A DNA stretch of 64,000 nt, from assembly GCF_000524195.1 (NCBI RefSeq), contig NW_020170475.1:133902-197901 (forward strand), read 5' to 3'. Both the position numbers and the translations under genes were made by a program. Below the pieces are notes generated by a model. That model was not told the origin of the DNA. It searched no databases and saw only the letters and a program-made list of their open reading frames with translations. Source of the stretch: Echinococcus granulosus. Lineage: Eukaryota; Platyhelminthes; Cestoda; Cyclophyllidea; Taeniidae. Positions 9,833-24,000 of the stretch are shown here, in pieces (position 1 is the stretch's first letter; every line of letters begins with the position of its first letter).

Positions 9833-12800
9833 TTAACAAGGATGAAACTATCTCCTCCCCTGAGTTTAGGGAAGTGGAAGCGTGATTTGATGGGGGAAGT
9901 TTTTCGTTTACCTTTCTATCGTCTTGACACCTTGTCTGCAGTGCGGCCTTAGCGTCTGTCCTAGTGGGCGCTGAAATTTGGGTCTGAGGGTGGTGGGGAT
10001 CGTGTGCTTAGATCCTTCCGCTCGGTTCTATTGTAACTGACGGGTGGATGGCGGATCCTGAGCTTGTCTTCACGTCCAAGCAGACACATTAAGCCGTGCG
10101 GAACCATCAATTTGATATCATGCAAATTCATTCTGAGCGTGTAGGCTGTAAACTGTGGTGCATAAGAACTATTCAAAACTTGAGTGGGATGTACGTACCC
10201 TTGTCGGTAATACTTAAACTCTCTCTAAGACTCCCGGCCAAAAACAATCGTTGAAGTTTTCCGCAAAAAACCCTTTTTACTAAGCAAATGAAGTCGAGGA
10301 TTATTCATGAAAACATCAAACGACTCGAGTGAAAGTGAGCGTATCAGGCCACAGCAGGAGAATTCGATTGCGTTACCGGTGAGCTGTTTTGGGAATTATG
10401 CTACGGAAACATTTTTGCAATCCTTGCTTCCCATCCAACTAAGGTACATGAGATTCAGATTCTGCATGGTTGAATAAAGTTGTATCGCTCGCAAAATGAC
10501 AAAATCCCACCACGTTTGTCTATTTACTTAGCAGCAGAAGTAACATCCTGCCTCCGATCGGCGATATTTTAGGAAAAATAGGGCATGAGATTAAGGTGGC
10601 AGTGATAAAGGAAGATTAACCGAGATGACTGAAAACCCAGTTACCGGCACAGAGCTCCTCGTATAGCAATCCGTCGTGATTAGCTTCCATACATAACAAT
10701 AAGTTCTGCTTCTATCACACATTGTTTCCACACTAGCTCTATCGAACACCGCGACCGTGCTCCAGTTCCTGTAAATTAGATGAATTCCTACGTTTCATGA
10801 ATCTGCGGTATGGATATGACATTACGCTGATTACCCCAAATGAAACCTTAACTCACCGAAAAACTATGCGTTAGTGTACGGCTTTTAAGACTCCTGCAAA
10901 GACGATTACTTTCTGAGCATTATCTAAACGTCCTACAGAAGTTGAATCATTCATTCCCAGGATTTCGATTGTTTAGCTGCAGTTGAAAAGAAATCCGCGT
11001 GCGATCACTTACGGATCATCTGCTGCTTTAAGGGAATCATTTAAAATTGACCACGTGAGTCTCAAAATTTTGCCCCCTTCACAATTTCCTGGCTTAAAAC
11101 CAATACGTAAGGTATGATACGATAAATTTTATCTGTGTGCCCACTTTTAAAAGATAATCATTATGCCCTGATGCAACATGAATTAACAGTGTGCAAAAAA
11201 ATGACGTATTGTGCAACAGTGAATTCGATCATAAATGGTAATCTCTAATTGATGGAGATCCGCATCATACTAAATTTATATCACGAATCTAGTGCTGGCA
11301 CAGATTTAGAAGTATGCTCATCATGTGACAATTCAATTGAACGTTCCCGAATTAATGAAGCAACTCCGGCCAGTCTACGTGCACAATCGCGGAGACCAGT
11401 GAACCCACCTTGCTGATTCGTTGCAGGGGTGAAGAGTCGAGACCTGATATTGCGCCGAAACACAGGTAAGGCTTGAGTAAATCCATCAAGCTGCGTTTTG
11501 CGCATTGTGAGCATTCAGATGATTGGTTTCGCAACCTACTAATCGAGTATTCAACTGTTCAGCCAAAACACGGACGAGCACTTAGTCGTCCCTACTGGCC
11601 GATTTTGCATCTAGATGCAAATTGTTTTATTTGCTGTATTTAAAGGTGGCAGACACTTTACTAGATTTGGAGACGTCAGAATTGCTATAATTTGTGGTTA
11701 CGGCTCTGAATTCAACCATTTAAAGCTTAAAATCTTTTTCAAGAAAAGCATTAGTAAGAAGATTAACAGTAAACAACATAATACCTCTTGCCAGTGATTA
11801 TTATAAAGTTGAGTGAAATAATTCCACACTCATCAATTTTCAACGCCATAATGATTTCGTACCAGGGAGTGCTCCGCCAAGTGGATTTTTGAGCATCTAT
11901 TTTCTTCATTCCATCATATTTATAAATAAATTCACTATCGTCTTAAAAGTGGTGAGTAGTGCCATCACGTGCTTTCAGTATAGCTGCCAAAGGTTGCTGA
12001 CAAGTCGATCGATGACGTGATTATGCGGAGTCTCAAGGCTTTCCGAGAGACGCAAGAAGCCATAATACTAGGACGGAAAATTCACTGTCGATATACAGCA
12101 GGGCTTGGAGCTGCTTACATGGCCCTCCCAACAAACGCACAATTGTTGACCCCCTAAGTGGCCCTTCTATCACAAACCGAGAGTTAAACGTCCAACAAAT
12201 TACAAATTTGTTTGCAAATTAATTAGCGCAATGGGGCGAGTAGGGCATCCCACTATAATGGGGCAAGAAGGTAAACAAAAACGAGGCGTTTTCATGGGTT
12301 AGACACAAGAATATGTTTTTGTGGAAAATCCACAAAAGAACAACATAAGCTGCCAATGTTTTCAACCAGTTTGACTTATAAATAACAGATTCAATTCTAA
12401 GAGAAATAAAGTTTTAATGAAAATTGTGAATGTCAAAAATCTTGTGGATGGAAGCCTTCGAAAAATTTACAGACTGACAGCAAAAACTTACTATTGCTAA
12501 ATTCCTATTTTTATTATATTCAGTGGAGATTACTGCTACAAAGTGATAGTTATACCACATTTTTCCATGTATTAGAGACACGTATTGTGGGGACCCATTA
12601 TTTTTCCGGAAATTCACTTCAATTTTAAAGCCTTAATGCACCTTAGAACAAAACGGAAGGATTTTATGAAAATTAGTGTGTTGGGAGTAAATAAAATAAA
12701 CTGTATACCTTGCAGAAGATGGAAGAGTTAAGCAAAATACCCTTGCATTTTGAACGGAATTGGGTCTTTCGCTCATTTTCACGACTCCGGTTTTGTCAAG

Positions 12801-15074
12801 GCGACAGCAGTCCGGCAAGATTCAGGCGGACGCAAACACGTTGTCTAGAGTGTGCGCTAGCATTATAAGGCATCAAGTCTCCTAAAGCCTGCAAGTTTAT
12901 CAATTCCCCATACACCGTCTAATCGCCTGGGTGATTTTATTAGGGGACAAGTGCTACTGGCATAATAATTTGATGTGGTTGTGATATTTGCGTTAATGCC
13001 TTAAAATTCATTTCTGACGACCTCTCAAACACTGGAAACCGATTTCTACCAGAATATTTTGATATCCATAATCTATATTAAAGCCTTACCCCTTAAATTT
13101 GTGGTAGGACTATTTCAAAAGGTTTCTACCATAGCAGCTATGGTCAAAACATCATTGCTACTTTGCATAAATGCACAATTGCACCACGGTTCGGGTTCCC
13201 AGTGAAACCTTACAGTAAACATGAAGCAGTTTAGTTTGCAAATAAACTACTTCTGTGTTAATGATTACCTTATTAATTATGCTCTTTTTTCGCCGGTCTA
13301 CGCATTATGCAGCACCGTAAATTCTTCACCACGACCCAAGCACTAAACAACAGAATTCGTAATGTCGGGGAAAGTAAGGCCCCAGTGTTCGGCTATCAAC
13401 TTATTTTAGTTGCATTTACTCATCTTAATGTCATTCAGAAATTTGCTAAAATACTAGCCCAAAACCTTTTAAATGAGCAAAGTCTTCACTTCACTATCAA
13501 CAAATAATTATCGCTTAAGAGTACTAGTAATTTGGGTGAAAATACTAATTAGATCCCACTGTAGGTAGTCGTGGCTAGTCACTGGTACGAGGAAAGAAGT
13601 AGTGGTGTATCGTATTTAAGCTTCAGAAAAATCGATCTGCCGTCATAACTGGGATACAGCGTCCTCTAAAGAATAAGTTCTTACAGGTTTCCTGGAATAT
13701 TTCTTCAAAAAAGTGTCACATGTTTGTTTGGTTATATTTGATTACATGTCATCTGGAATCTCACAGCAAACCAACTAGTAACAAGGATACCTTGCGGCCA
13801 ACACATGCAAAACACATTGCATAAAACTCACACTGAGCAATATAAAATCCGCATAACTGAGCAATGAACACGAAATCAATTATATGCCAGATATTTATAG
13901 TCCCTTCACAAAGCAGGTAGCCAGCCATACCCCATAAATAATAAGTGGTTAAGGTAATTATATAAGTAATCAAACAGAAGCTGTAGGAATAATGATTGCA
14001 GCCCCCTAGAACTCTTCTGCAAATTGTTGTCAGCCCTATTGGTATGGCAAAAGACTTAGTATTAACGAGTAATGGTATCAAAGTCATTCATAGATGTGTT
14101 GGTAAAAGTGCATGGGATGATCGTGCTGCAAAGGAGGAGGTACAAACTGCTTAAATTGATTAGACCGAGAAGCTATTTATACAGTTTAACGATAGCCAGA
14201 CTACAGTGAAATTAGTCACTGGAAGTCGTGAGGTGGTTGGAAACAAATTATGATCTGCAAATTTATCAGAATGCGGTAAAGCTAAAAGTAATTCCATGAG
14301 CACTACTAAAAAAGCCAGCAGAATATTTTAAATATAAAATTCAAATGGTTTAGATGTGCTAAATGATGTAATAGCAGGTTTCAACTATACGATTAATTGT
14401 AGAACCTTGTCATCAACTGTGTGAATGAATGTAGCACAAAAAGGGCCAGCATAGCTTTGACATAATTATATAACACAAATAAAAACCACAAGCCTTCATG
14501 TTAATTTTTTTACTTCTCTTTACAAAAAGCAAATTTCAAAACAACCCTGTTCGTTTTAATATACCAGCAACATAGCAAACATGCAAAACACGATTTCGAA
14601 GTTGGTTGGGTTTTTGTTGATTATGTTGCAATGGGCATTTATCATTGCAATTGCCGCCATTAGCTATGACCACAATAATAATTAACACGTTTTCTGTACA
14701 TACTTGTAGTCATTCATAATAGTCTACCTTCTGCAATTTTTTTTCGCCTCGCTCGTTAGAAATTTTGTAGGCTTTACTGCTTCCCAATGCAGGAACCCCC
14801 TAGTTTCTTTTCAATTTTTTAATTTTTAGATTGACCTTATATTTGTTTTTATTGCTTTTACTCCTGATTGTCTGCACTACATTGTATGAATGTAATGCTC
14901 CTTAATTTATTCTATTAATGTTTTAAACCCGAAATGCTTTAGAAGCGGTTATGTTGTTGGCAACTATTAATGTAACTTTTAGTACTATGCGGGGACAAAA
15001 ATAGTTATTTACTTAATATTAATGAGGTAGTCGATAAAAAATATTAGATATTTGTTAACCATTTCAGGTAGTAT
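9833..15074. other. Intergenic region without supported genes
   Basis: About 5.2 kb, mostly AT-rich. Two patches are richer in GC: 9960-10170 and 11290-11520. The second has short open frames on the minus strand, including one that ends at a GTGGGT donor-like site, but I found no partner exon and no recognisable protein. A 108-codon hydrophobic open frame at 13761-14087 (minus) has no splice context or similarity I recognise. The last 20 bases before 15075 contain an acceptor-like TTTCAG. Confidence 0.45.
15058..15067 (+). promoter_or_regulatory. Acceptor-like site just upstream of the CFAP44 ATG
   Basis: A pyrimidine-preceded TTTCAG sits directly before the CFAP44 start codon, and an in-frame stop (TAG) lies between it and the ATG. 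The site cannot therefore join an upstream coding exon in this frame. It may receive a 5' UTR exon or a trans-spliced leader, which is common in flatworms. No splice-leader RNA gene was recognised in the window. Confidence 0.35.
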
Positions 15075-18000
15075 ATGGACGAAGGTAGTTATGCAAACAG
15101 CGATAAAGAAATTGGCAAAGTTGCTGATTCAGGCGGAAATCCGGGCTCGGCATTTAGGAGAGCAGAAAATGTGAACCAAGTGGTAGAGAATGAGGAGGAA
15201 GAGAACGAAGAAGATGAGGATGGCTCCGCTGATAATTGGACCCAACACATACCTGATGACTTTTACTACGATCTTGAGACCATAGTTGCCACACCGCATA
15301 TGCCAGAGGAGAGCGGCTTGCCTGAGAACTTATTAAAGCTCTACCACTCCTTCGGCTGCGACACCCTTCGCCGAGACAACCTTAAAATTCTCGGCACTGA
15401 TAGTGTGGGTTTTGTGGTGGGAAACTATTTCGAAATCCGCAACCTTGTTAATGGAGAACGTAACTACCTTCGCTCTACTGGAGGCCTTGGCATCGGCGCT
15501 GCTGACGTCCATCCTGAAAGTACACACATAGCTGTAGCAGAGAAGGGCGAGTTGCCTAACATTTGCATCTACGAGTACCCCAGTCTCAAACTTTTCCGTA
15601 TTCTTCGAGAGGGCACCCAAGTTGCCTATACCTCGTGCCACTTTACGTAAGTTCGGGCTACTAGCAATCGAATAATTTTGCTCTTTGTCAAAAGTTGTTC
15701 TGCTGCAAAATACTTACGCAAGTCTCGTGCCGATGAGTTTTATTCCAGCATTGACTACACAACAGCTTCTGCAATTGGGCATGCGGCCATTTTTAGAAGA
15801 ATTCTTGATGCTTCTGTTTTCTTTGACCATGTATTTTTATGTTCAACTGCTTTGGGAACAATTCTTTGAACATGAGCACCTTGAGATTTGTTTTATTGTG
15901 TTATCAGGAGAAATTTTGATACTTTAAGAAAGTCGTAACCTTAATTCCTGTGTTTCTTAATACTCGGCTTAGTATTTTGTTGATTAAATTGAACGCAATT
16001 TACAACTTCACCGATGCTTTTAACCATGCATGAACCTTTTATTCAGAAGGGCTTTTTTTAATTACTTTAATATGTGCAATTGAACTCTTTACTTTTATGA
16101 CGGTTTGCTCGAATGTACTGCGAAACAATTACACGTAATCCTTTTGACAGTGGCGCTTTAGAGGAGATGCAATGAAAAGTGCTAACACCGATAAAATTTA
16201 TCTCAATAAAATTTTTTAACTGGCATATTGTCCACATAATAGGATTTGAAAATATGAAATAGTTTTAAGTCAATTCTAATTGTGCCAATGACATACCCAT
16301 AAAATAGCTTCCAAACATTTTCTTCCCCTTTTAACAACGGCTTTTTATGTTCTAATGCGAAAATTTACATAGAAATAGTTGTCATACTTAAGAAGGTGGA
16401 TTCCAGTGTCACACTTGGTTTAAATTTGTACAATTTTGGTTTAACAGGTACGGATTGGGGATGAAGTCGAATAGAGAGTTTTCGACGAGACTTTTAAAAA
16501 AAATTATACAACAACGAGCAATTAAAAACGTTGCGGTAATTAACAAATCCTTAACATTTATATTCACTTTTAGTCCTGATGGATCGCTGATCGCAACAGT
16601 GGGAGATGAGCCCAACTACCTGTTGACAATTTGGGATTGGCGCGAGGAGCGAATCGTCCTGCGTAACAAGGCCTTCTCACAGGAGATCTTTCGAGTGCGT
16701 TGGTCGGATGACCTGCGCGGCGTCCTAGTTACTGCAGGTTTGGGGCACATCCGCTTTTGGAAGATGGCAAAGACCTTCACAGGGCTCAAGCTGCAGGGAA
16801 GCATTGGGAAGTTCGGCAAGGTAGAGCTTTCCGACATCGAGGGTTTCGTTATCATGCCTGATGGAAAGGTGCTCTCAGGCTGCGAATGGGGGAACCTTCT
16901 GCTGTGGGAGGGGGACCTGATCAAAGTGCAAATATGCCGCAAGGACGGATCGCCTTGTCATGATGGGCTCATCATGCATATTCTCATCTATGAAGGTGAA
17001 CTCTTCACTATCGGCACGGATGGCTATGTTCGTGTAAGTGAGACGGCAAGATTGGTGGTGATGATAATGTTAAAGCGCTTCAAGGTGAAGGAAGAAAACA
17101 TTGATTTGATTTTCCAGACCTGGGAATTCGAGGCAATTGACCAGGCTGAGGCGCAAGAAGAGGGGACGTTTTTGGAATTGGAACCGATGAATGAGCTGCG
17201 TGTTTCACCTCATGCAAAACTCATGTCCCTGCAGAAGGTGGAAGTCGGAGGGACGGTTTTTTGGTATTGTATGGTGAGTAGCATTACACAAATGCTTCGA
17301 ACAGCTTGCAATAAATCTGACCTCAATGATAAAGATACGGGTGAATAGTAATGCAATGTGTCGGAAATTTTGCAAAAGTTGTGTAGATGTGAATGCAAGC
17401 TAATCATCTTGATGTGTAAAATGTATGCATACTTTCCTAGATTTTCGGTGCAAATGAGGCGCATGAATGTGGGCAAAGTGGCGGCTTGTTTACTCCAATT
17501 AATGGTGCATTAAAAAGCTGATAATTTCACAAAACTTGTTACAGATTATTATTTAGGAGAAACATTCATTAATCGGTTTAATTTTGCTATTTTATAAGCT
17601 CAGAGTGAGTTTAATCTGTAAGTCAGTGATAAATTTCTCTTTCGCCCCAGTGCCCTGATATTACCTAGGAATTTTTGTTAACCCATTTATTATCTTAATT
17701 GTGGTAAATTATTTTCGTCACTAAAGCAGAAGTGATCACAGTTTTAATTTGTTCCTAATCTCATGTAGGACGCCAACGATGGAATATGGAAGTTAGACTT
17801 GAGTTTCTCGCACATATCTGCTTCACCGCAGCTGATTTTGCCCTACCATGCAGGGGCGATTGTGGATTGTGCGGTTGCACCAAAGTCTTATCTCGCTGCT
17901 ACGCTCGGCTCTGATGGTTTGTTCTCATAAACGCATTAAATTAACGTTTTTATAAATCTCTGCATAATTATTGTTCATGATAGGCGGCGAGAATATTATT

Positions 18001-21000
18001 TTCTAGTAAAAGTGACAACTTTCTTAACTTTAGGCAGTGTTCGGGTTTTCGATGTACTCAAGAAGGCGATGTTAGGTTATAAGCGTTTCAATGCCTGTGG
18101 GCACTGTTTGATTTGGGCTCCCACGCATGTATGTTTTTGGATCCATTTTACAGTTCAAAATGGATTAATTAATCAGGTTTTTATGCTAGAAGTAATCTTT
18201 TGCCTTATCCGGTAGATTGACCCAAAGGGAAAGACAATAGTGGCTGGTTTTGCGGACGGTGTAGTCCGTGTTATGCAAATCACGTCCGATGATGTTGAGA
18301 ACGAAGAAAATCCATCTTCTCAGGTGGTCAGCATCGAGCTCATGCAAGTGCTCAAACCACACACGGACGCCGTAATGACCATGGACTACGACCCGGAAGG
18401 AGTGCTCTTCGCTACCGCCGTGAGCTCATTCATTGAAGGAGTGCATTGTTGCAGGTGTAATTTATTATCAATCGTTTTGATTCAATATCAAGCTTTGCCT
18501 TCATTTTAAAGTTAATGTGAAACGCCCATATGCTGCAAAAATCTTTTTTTAAACGATCATCTTTATTTCAAAACATCGATGCACAGTTCAACCGACCCAT
18601 GTACCTTATGTGGTGCTCCGCCTCTCAAATCTAATTCAATTTGATTTTAAGCCGGTACGAAAGCACCAAACACCACTTTTTATGTATTCTAGAGTGCTGA
18701 TAAGACTATTTTCCTATTCCACATTGACGGTCTTCGTATCGTACCAAGTGGATTTGTTAGAATTCCCACGAAAGCTATGAAAATCCAATGGCGCTACCCG
18801 AATTTGAAGGACACAATACCAACTCTCCTGCTCTTCCTAGACAACAGTTGCGTGATTGAGGTACTCTTTTCGGCAAAATAGGGTTAAATAACATACACTT
18901 GTATGACGTTTTTTTCCGAATGTCATATTTACTGCTAGATTTAATGAATACGATTTGAGTAGGTAATAAAATTTGCAGGTATTAGTGCCATTACGCAAAG
19001 CCCCGGAAAAAGGGACATTTGAGATAACCGACGCGATACCGATTCGAGGTTTTCAAATGGAAAGTGTTGCCGGAGGTTTGCGAGTGATAGAAGAGAACAT
19101 TTCCCGTCGAGCGGCTTATGAGGAGGCCAAGAAGAAGCGACAAGAAAATACACAAAAACTTCTCAATGAAGGTCTCATTAATGAAGAGGATTTGACAAAA
19201 GCCATGGAGGGTAAGGCAGTGCGATGGAAAAAATGAATGATTCTTACTACTACAAAGTACAAATCATTTATTTTATTCGTTGTAGTTGCTTTAAATTCAT
19301 TTTTAAAAACAAAGAAAAGTACAGCATCTACAAAATTTGACTTGAAATTACTTGGTTGATGCGGATAAGTCTATTGGTAACGCAGAATGCGGCTATCATT
19401 AAGCCATCACAAGCCACGCTCATCACATTCTATTTCTCGTCTTATTTAATTGTTAGACGAGAAACGACTGCACGCAAAACTCGAAGAAGAGCTATCCCAA
19501 ATAAAAGCAATCGTACCTGAAAAGCCTTCACCAATCATTGGAGGGATGGTTTGTCTTGAAGATCCGCACCTTGTGTGGATTAATATGGTTAGTTTGTTTG
19601 GGATCTCCATAATGATTTCAGCATTATGGTTGTTTTGCTTTCATTTAACCCATTTCCACCTTATCGTTCTTTCATTTTAATGAATTTTAGAGTACATTTT
19701 GTTACAGCAGATCGAATAATATGCACTTACTCTAACTCATTTTTCAGTTTATATTCCTTGCTAGCCTTTTTACTCATGGAAAAATTAATTACTTAGTCAT
19801 TTTCTCCAATGAAATTTGATTTATCTTATAATACATATTTTTGCAAAACAAGGGTGATTTTGACGCTGGTTACATGTACAAGTGCAATTTGATGGACCTA
19901 ATGGACGCCCCTCCAAAGACCGGAGAAAACCAAGCTGTTGAAAAGCGAGAGTTGACGGAGCTGGAGATGGTGCTTCCGCGAGTGCGATCAATGAAACCAC
20001 TACAATCTCCAAAAATCATTGACTGTAACGACTCACCACTGCTCTCGTGGAAGTTCAGTCTCAGTGGTAGTCGCGTGGTCATGGGCTTCCAGAATGGATT
20101 GCTACGTGTTCAAATGTTAGAAAAGGCTTTTGATTTCAGTCAGATGGGCGCTTTCTGGACGTACGCTTTTTCGGACAACGATCGTGGACCTGTAAACCGA
20201 GTTCAACTCACCTTCGACGATAGGTGAGCAAGGCTGACCTTGCCATTTATGAGCGTATTCATTGTGTGACAACAGCGGTGAACACACTATTTCCTGGCAC
20301 CACTTGTCTAAGGAGTTTCACCTTCTCTAAATGCTCACGTTTACGTTCAGTAAAGTCGTTTACACACTACTTTAATGGAAATCAACCAAAAGAATGAAAG
20401 TCATGATAAATTTACTTCATTTTCCTTATGGAAAGGGAATCATAGGGTAGGGTAGAAGGTAAGCATTTGCTTGGATTTGAAAATATCCAGTGGTCTGAAA
20501 TGATTTTTCAGTTAGTATTTTTAACAATTTTTCTCAAAACCCCTACCTCTTTGCTTTGTCGTCATGAAACCCTAGTTTTCTCCTAACGGTTGGAGGAGAT
20601 GGAACCTTCTTCGTACTGGAGTTGATGTCCGAATCATTTCAAGCTCAGGAGGTTGGCAAGCTGCTAGTCAAACTTCCTTCCTCCAGTGTAAGTCTCAACT
20701 CACTGCTAAACTTTGTTAGGGCCTATTATTGTTATAACAGACGCACAATTCCCTTTTGATTCATCTCCTCAGTTTTCGCTTTTTATATCTTATTAATGTA
20801 ACCAATATTGATGAAATTGTTGTATTTGAACGAAATTCCACCCGACTATCCCATGTTATTATCCTTAAGTATTGAATGTCTGTAACATTTCGTAAACGCT
20901 TTCAACATTATTTTTGTACTTTGAATTATAGGAAAATGTAAGTATTTAAAGTTTCTCAACTTTTGCGAAACTTTTTCAGTGACCGTATGGCAATCATTTA

Positions 21001-24000
21001 AATATAAAAATAGGTTGATATTTACATTACCCCATTTTCCCTTTCCTATTGTTTCTGATGGCCGCCTTTTTAACTAGATTACTAAAACTTTTGCCTAACC
21101 AAGTAGCAGTTTTTCGCTTTTGCATGAGTAAAAGTTTAACATATGTGTGATAAGTTCAAAATTTGGTCATTTATCTGACTTAGTACTTTTGGTCTGGGAA
21201 TATCCAAAGTGATCTATTAATGACATCAGCTAATCCTCAAAATTTTGACAATATCACATGCTTACTTTACAGCACGAACCTGTAGAAGAGGATATTCAAG
21301 ATGCTAATGAGTTCAGCATTGAACAGGCACGTAAAAAGATGGAATGGGATAAACTTGTTGAGGCTGGAGAGGAAAAGAAACGGGAAACCAGAAAGCAGAT
21401 TGCGGAGTTGCGACTGCGGTTCAAGCAACTGAAAGAGCAGAATGACCGACTGCCCTCTCATATGCGCGTAAACAGTCGGGTACCTAGAAGGGTTCACAAG
21501 ATACCTTTACTTGCATTGACTTAGCTTGATTTAATTTCCTTTATTATTCAAAGGAGTACGAAATGTTGGAACGATTGAGAGAACAGCTCATGAATCAGCG
21601 ACAGAAACAAATGGATATATTATACAAAGAAGTGGCGTTCCAAAGTCGGAAAAAATCAATTGCGCTTCAAAAGTTGATCAATAGGTCGGATTTTGTCTCA
21701 ATTTTATCAACTAGATCGGATTGTCTGATATGATACTCTGTAACAACAACAAAGTTCCTAGTTCAATCGATTTGGTCGCTGTCACTTTTGAGCCAAAAAT
21801 GACTTCTCTACGTTATTTTAAGAGATGTTGTTTCCATTTTTTTAGATTTAGAAAGGATCTAGCCTGTGAATACATTGTGCTAAAGGCTTTCGGAACTAAC
21901 GATTGGGTCAGTTCAATAAGGAAGATCAAGCTACCTCGAGGCCACTTTGAACTGATGCAGCTACTAGAGGACCAGTTAAGGCAGGAGCGAGAAGCAGAAA
22001 TGGAAAGTAGACGGAAAACTATAACTCAAGGTAAGGGTTTCCAGCTTACAATCATAGTTGTTATGTGCTTGGTTGGAGATTAAGTGATGAATAAGATATT
22101 TCACGGGTAATTTCATTTGTGCCTCTATAAATGGCAGTCTTAATCAGTTGGCCAAGTTTGCTTGAGTCTTCTATCACATATTGTTCTCTTGTCCAGATAA
22201 GCATACTTGATTACAACTGATGATTGATTGACTGATTTAAAACTTAATATAGATTGGCCCAAATATGTATTGATATTCTCCTATAGCTAACTTTCACCTC
22301 AGTTGAGTTTGTGTAGACAAATTCCAGGAAAGCTAATCGTACGATGCCATATATTTGCATAGGTATTTTTGGCAATTTGTGCTAGAAAAAATATGATCAT
22401 CCTTTACTCTAATAAGATAAGTCGCAGTCCCGAGTGACAGAGATCCTATCGGCAAGCAATTTGGATTTGATCAAGCGCTCGAAAGTCAAAGGTGCAAGAG
22501 GCCTTCGCTATATGCGGCAATTGGAGACCTTGGAAGTGGCCAGACTGAAGCGCGAGAAACGTCGTCAGCAGGTGATCTGCGTTTAAATTTTGTGGAATTT
22601 GCCCTGTAAAGAGAAGTAGTAGCCTAAAACCTATAACTGCATCATCCTTCTGAATGATGTCCTTTCTTCAATTATCAAAAAGAGTTTTCAACAGTCATTT
22701 CTTATAAATCAGATCGACAGCGAATGACATTAAATGTGACTTTTCGGAGATCCAGAATCAGTAACAGACGGAAAAATTATGCATGACCTCGAATAAAGAA
22801 TTGTTTGCGGGAGCAAAACTCTACCTAACACCATGCTAGAAATAAGGGTATCTCGAAGTCGTTTGCATTGCAGGCTACAGGGCAGGACGTAATTCTGCAG
22901 CCTAACAATTTTCCTGATTCTATCGTTGATAAGCTACTTTAGCTTGAGTAAATCATGTTTGAATCTAAAATGTTCATTTTAAGAACATAAACTAACCTAA
23001 CGTTGGTCACCATTTTTTGTCTTCTAATCAGTGGGAGGAGCTGTACGCAAGGAAGCCCACGAACAAGTGGGAAGACCCCCTTGATGTAGCAGCGATAGAG
23101 TTCGTCAAAAACAACATGGGCGACTTCAAATTGAAATCCTCACCCAGTTACTCTGTACCGGAAAATATGAAGCCCACAGCCATTAAATCGCGCCTAACCC
23201 TACTTGAAGCAATTACCCAGGTAAAATTACTTTTGCATTCTAGTGTCAACCACTTATATTACCGCAGATTTCGCAAAGGCAAGACGATTTCAACCAGCGT
23301 CTCTTGAAGTTGCGTAATAAAAAAGCAACCATTATCAAAGAGCTGAAGATTATTGATGAATCTCTTAAACAGCTCTCTGAGGATTTACCTCCAAATAGTA
23401 TAGTTGTTCGTCTGAAAATTGATAACCTCGATGACGATGAGTTTCCTGAAAGGTGAGTCACTTTGCTCTTGATCCAAAATCGTGTCTCCTCTTCCATAGG
23501 GCGTTTGATGCCACAGATACCGCTTTGGAAACTTACAAAAGATCAGTCAATGCTGTGGCGCCTTCAGAAGATGGGAAACTTCCCCTACTGAAAAAGACCG
23601 TATGACTCCTTTTTTACCATCATACAAAGCCTGTTCTAGTTGTCCAACCCAGATGAGCCACGGTCAGAATGCGTTCCAGATTTTTCAGGACTGAATGTAG
23701 TAATGCACGATGATCGTCGAGTTCTTTTCGTCTCAACAGCACGGCTAGTTGAACCTAAGAGCTTCTATACCCTTGATCTTCCCTTTCCGCACCGCCCAGA
23801 AATAGTCGGCTTATCCCTATATTCCATGTATCCAGAGGAGCAACTGCTCCAGCCTTCAGCACATGTTTTGATGACCAGGCAGCCTCTTCAACCGGACAGC
23901 GTGGTGGACACTATTGATGAAGAGGATTCGATGAAAAGGGGTCCCAAAAGTCTGCTTGAAAATGCCACGACACGCAAAGATGGGGGACATCCAAGCCTTT

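Noticed and set aside
11281..11534. Overlapping minus-strand open frames as an exon
   Set aside because: Donor-like GTGGGT is present, but no acceptor-linked partner or recognisable protein was found.
13180..13210. GGTTCGGGTTCC resembling a tRNA T-arm
   Set aside because: No matching acceptor stem, D-arm or anticodon arm at the right spacing.
13761..14087. 108-codon hydrophobic open frame, minus strand, as a membrane protein
   Set aside because: No splice sites, start context or recognisable family. Several open frames of this length are expected by chance in a sequence of this size and composition.
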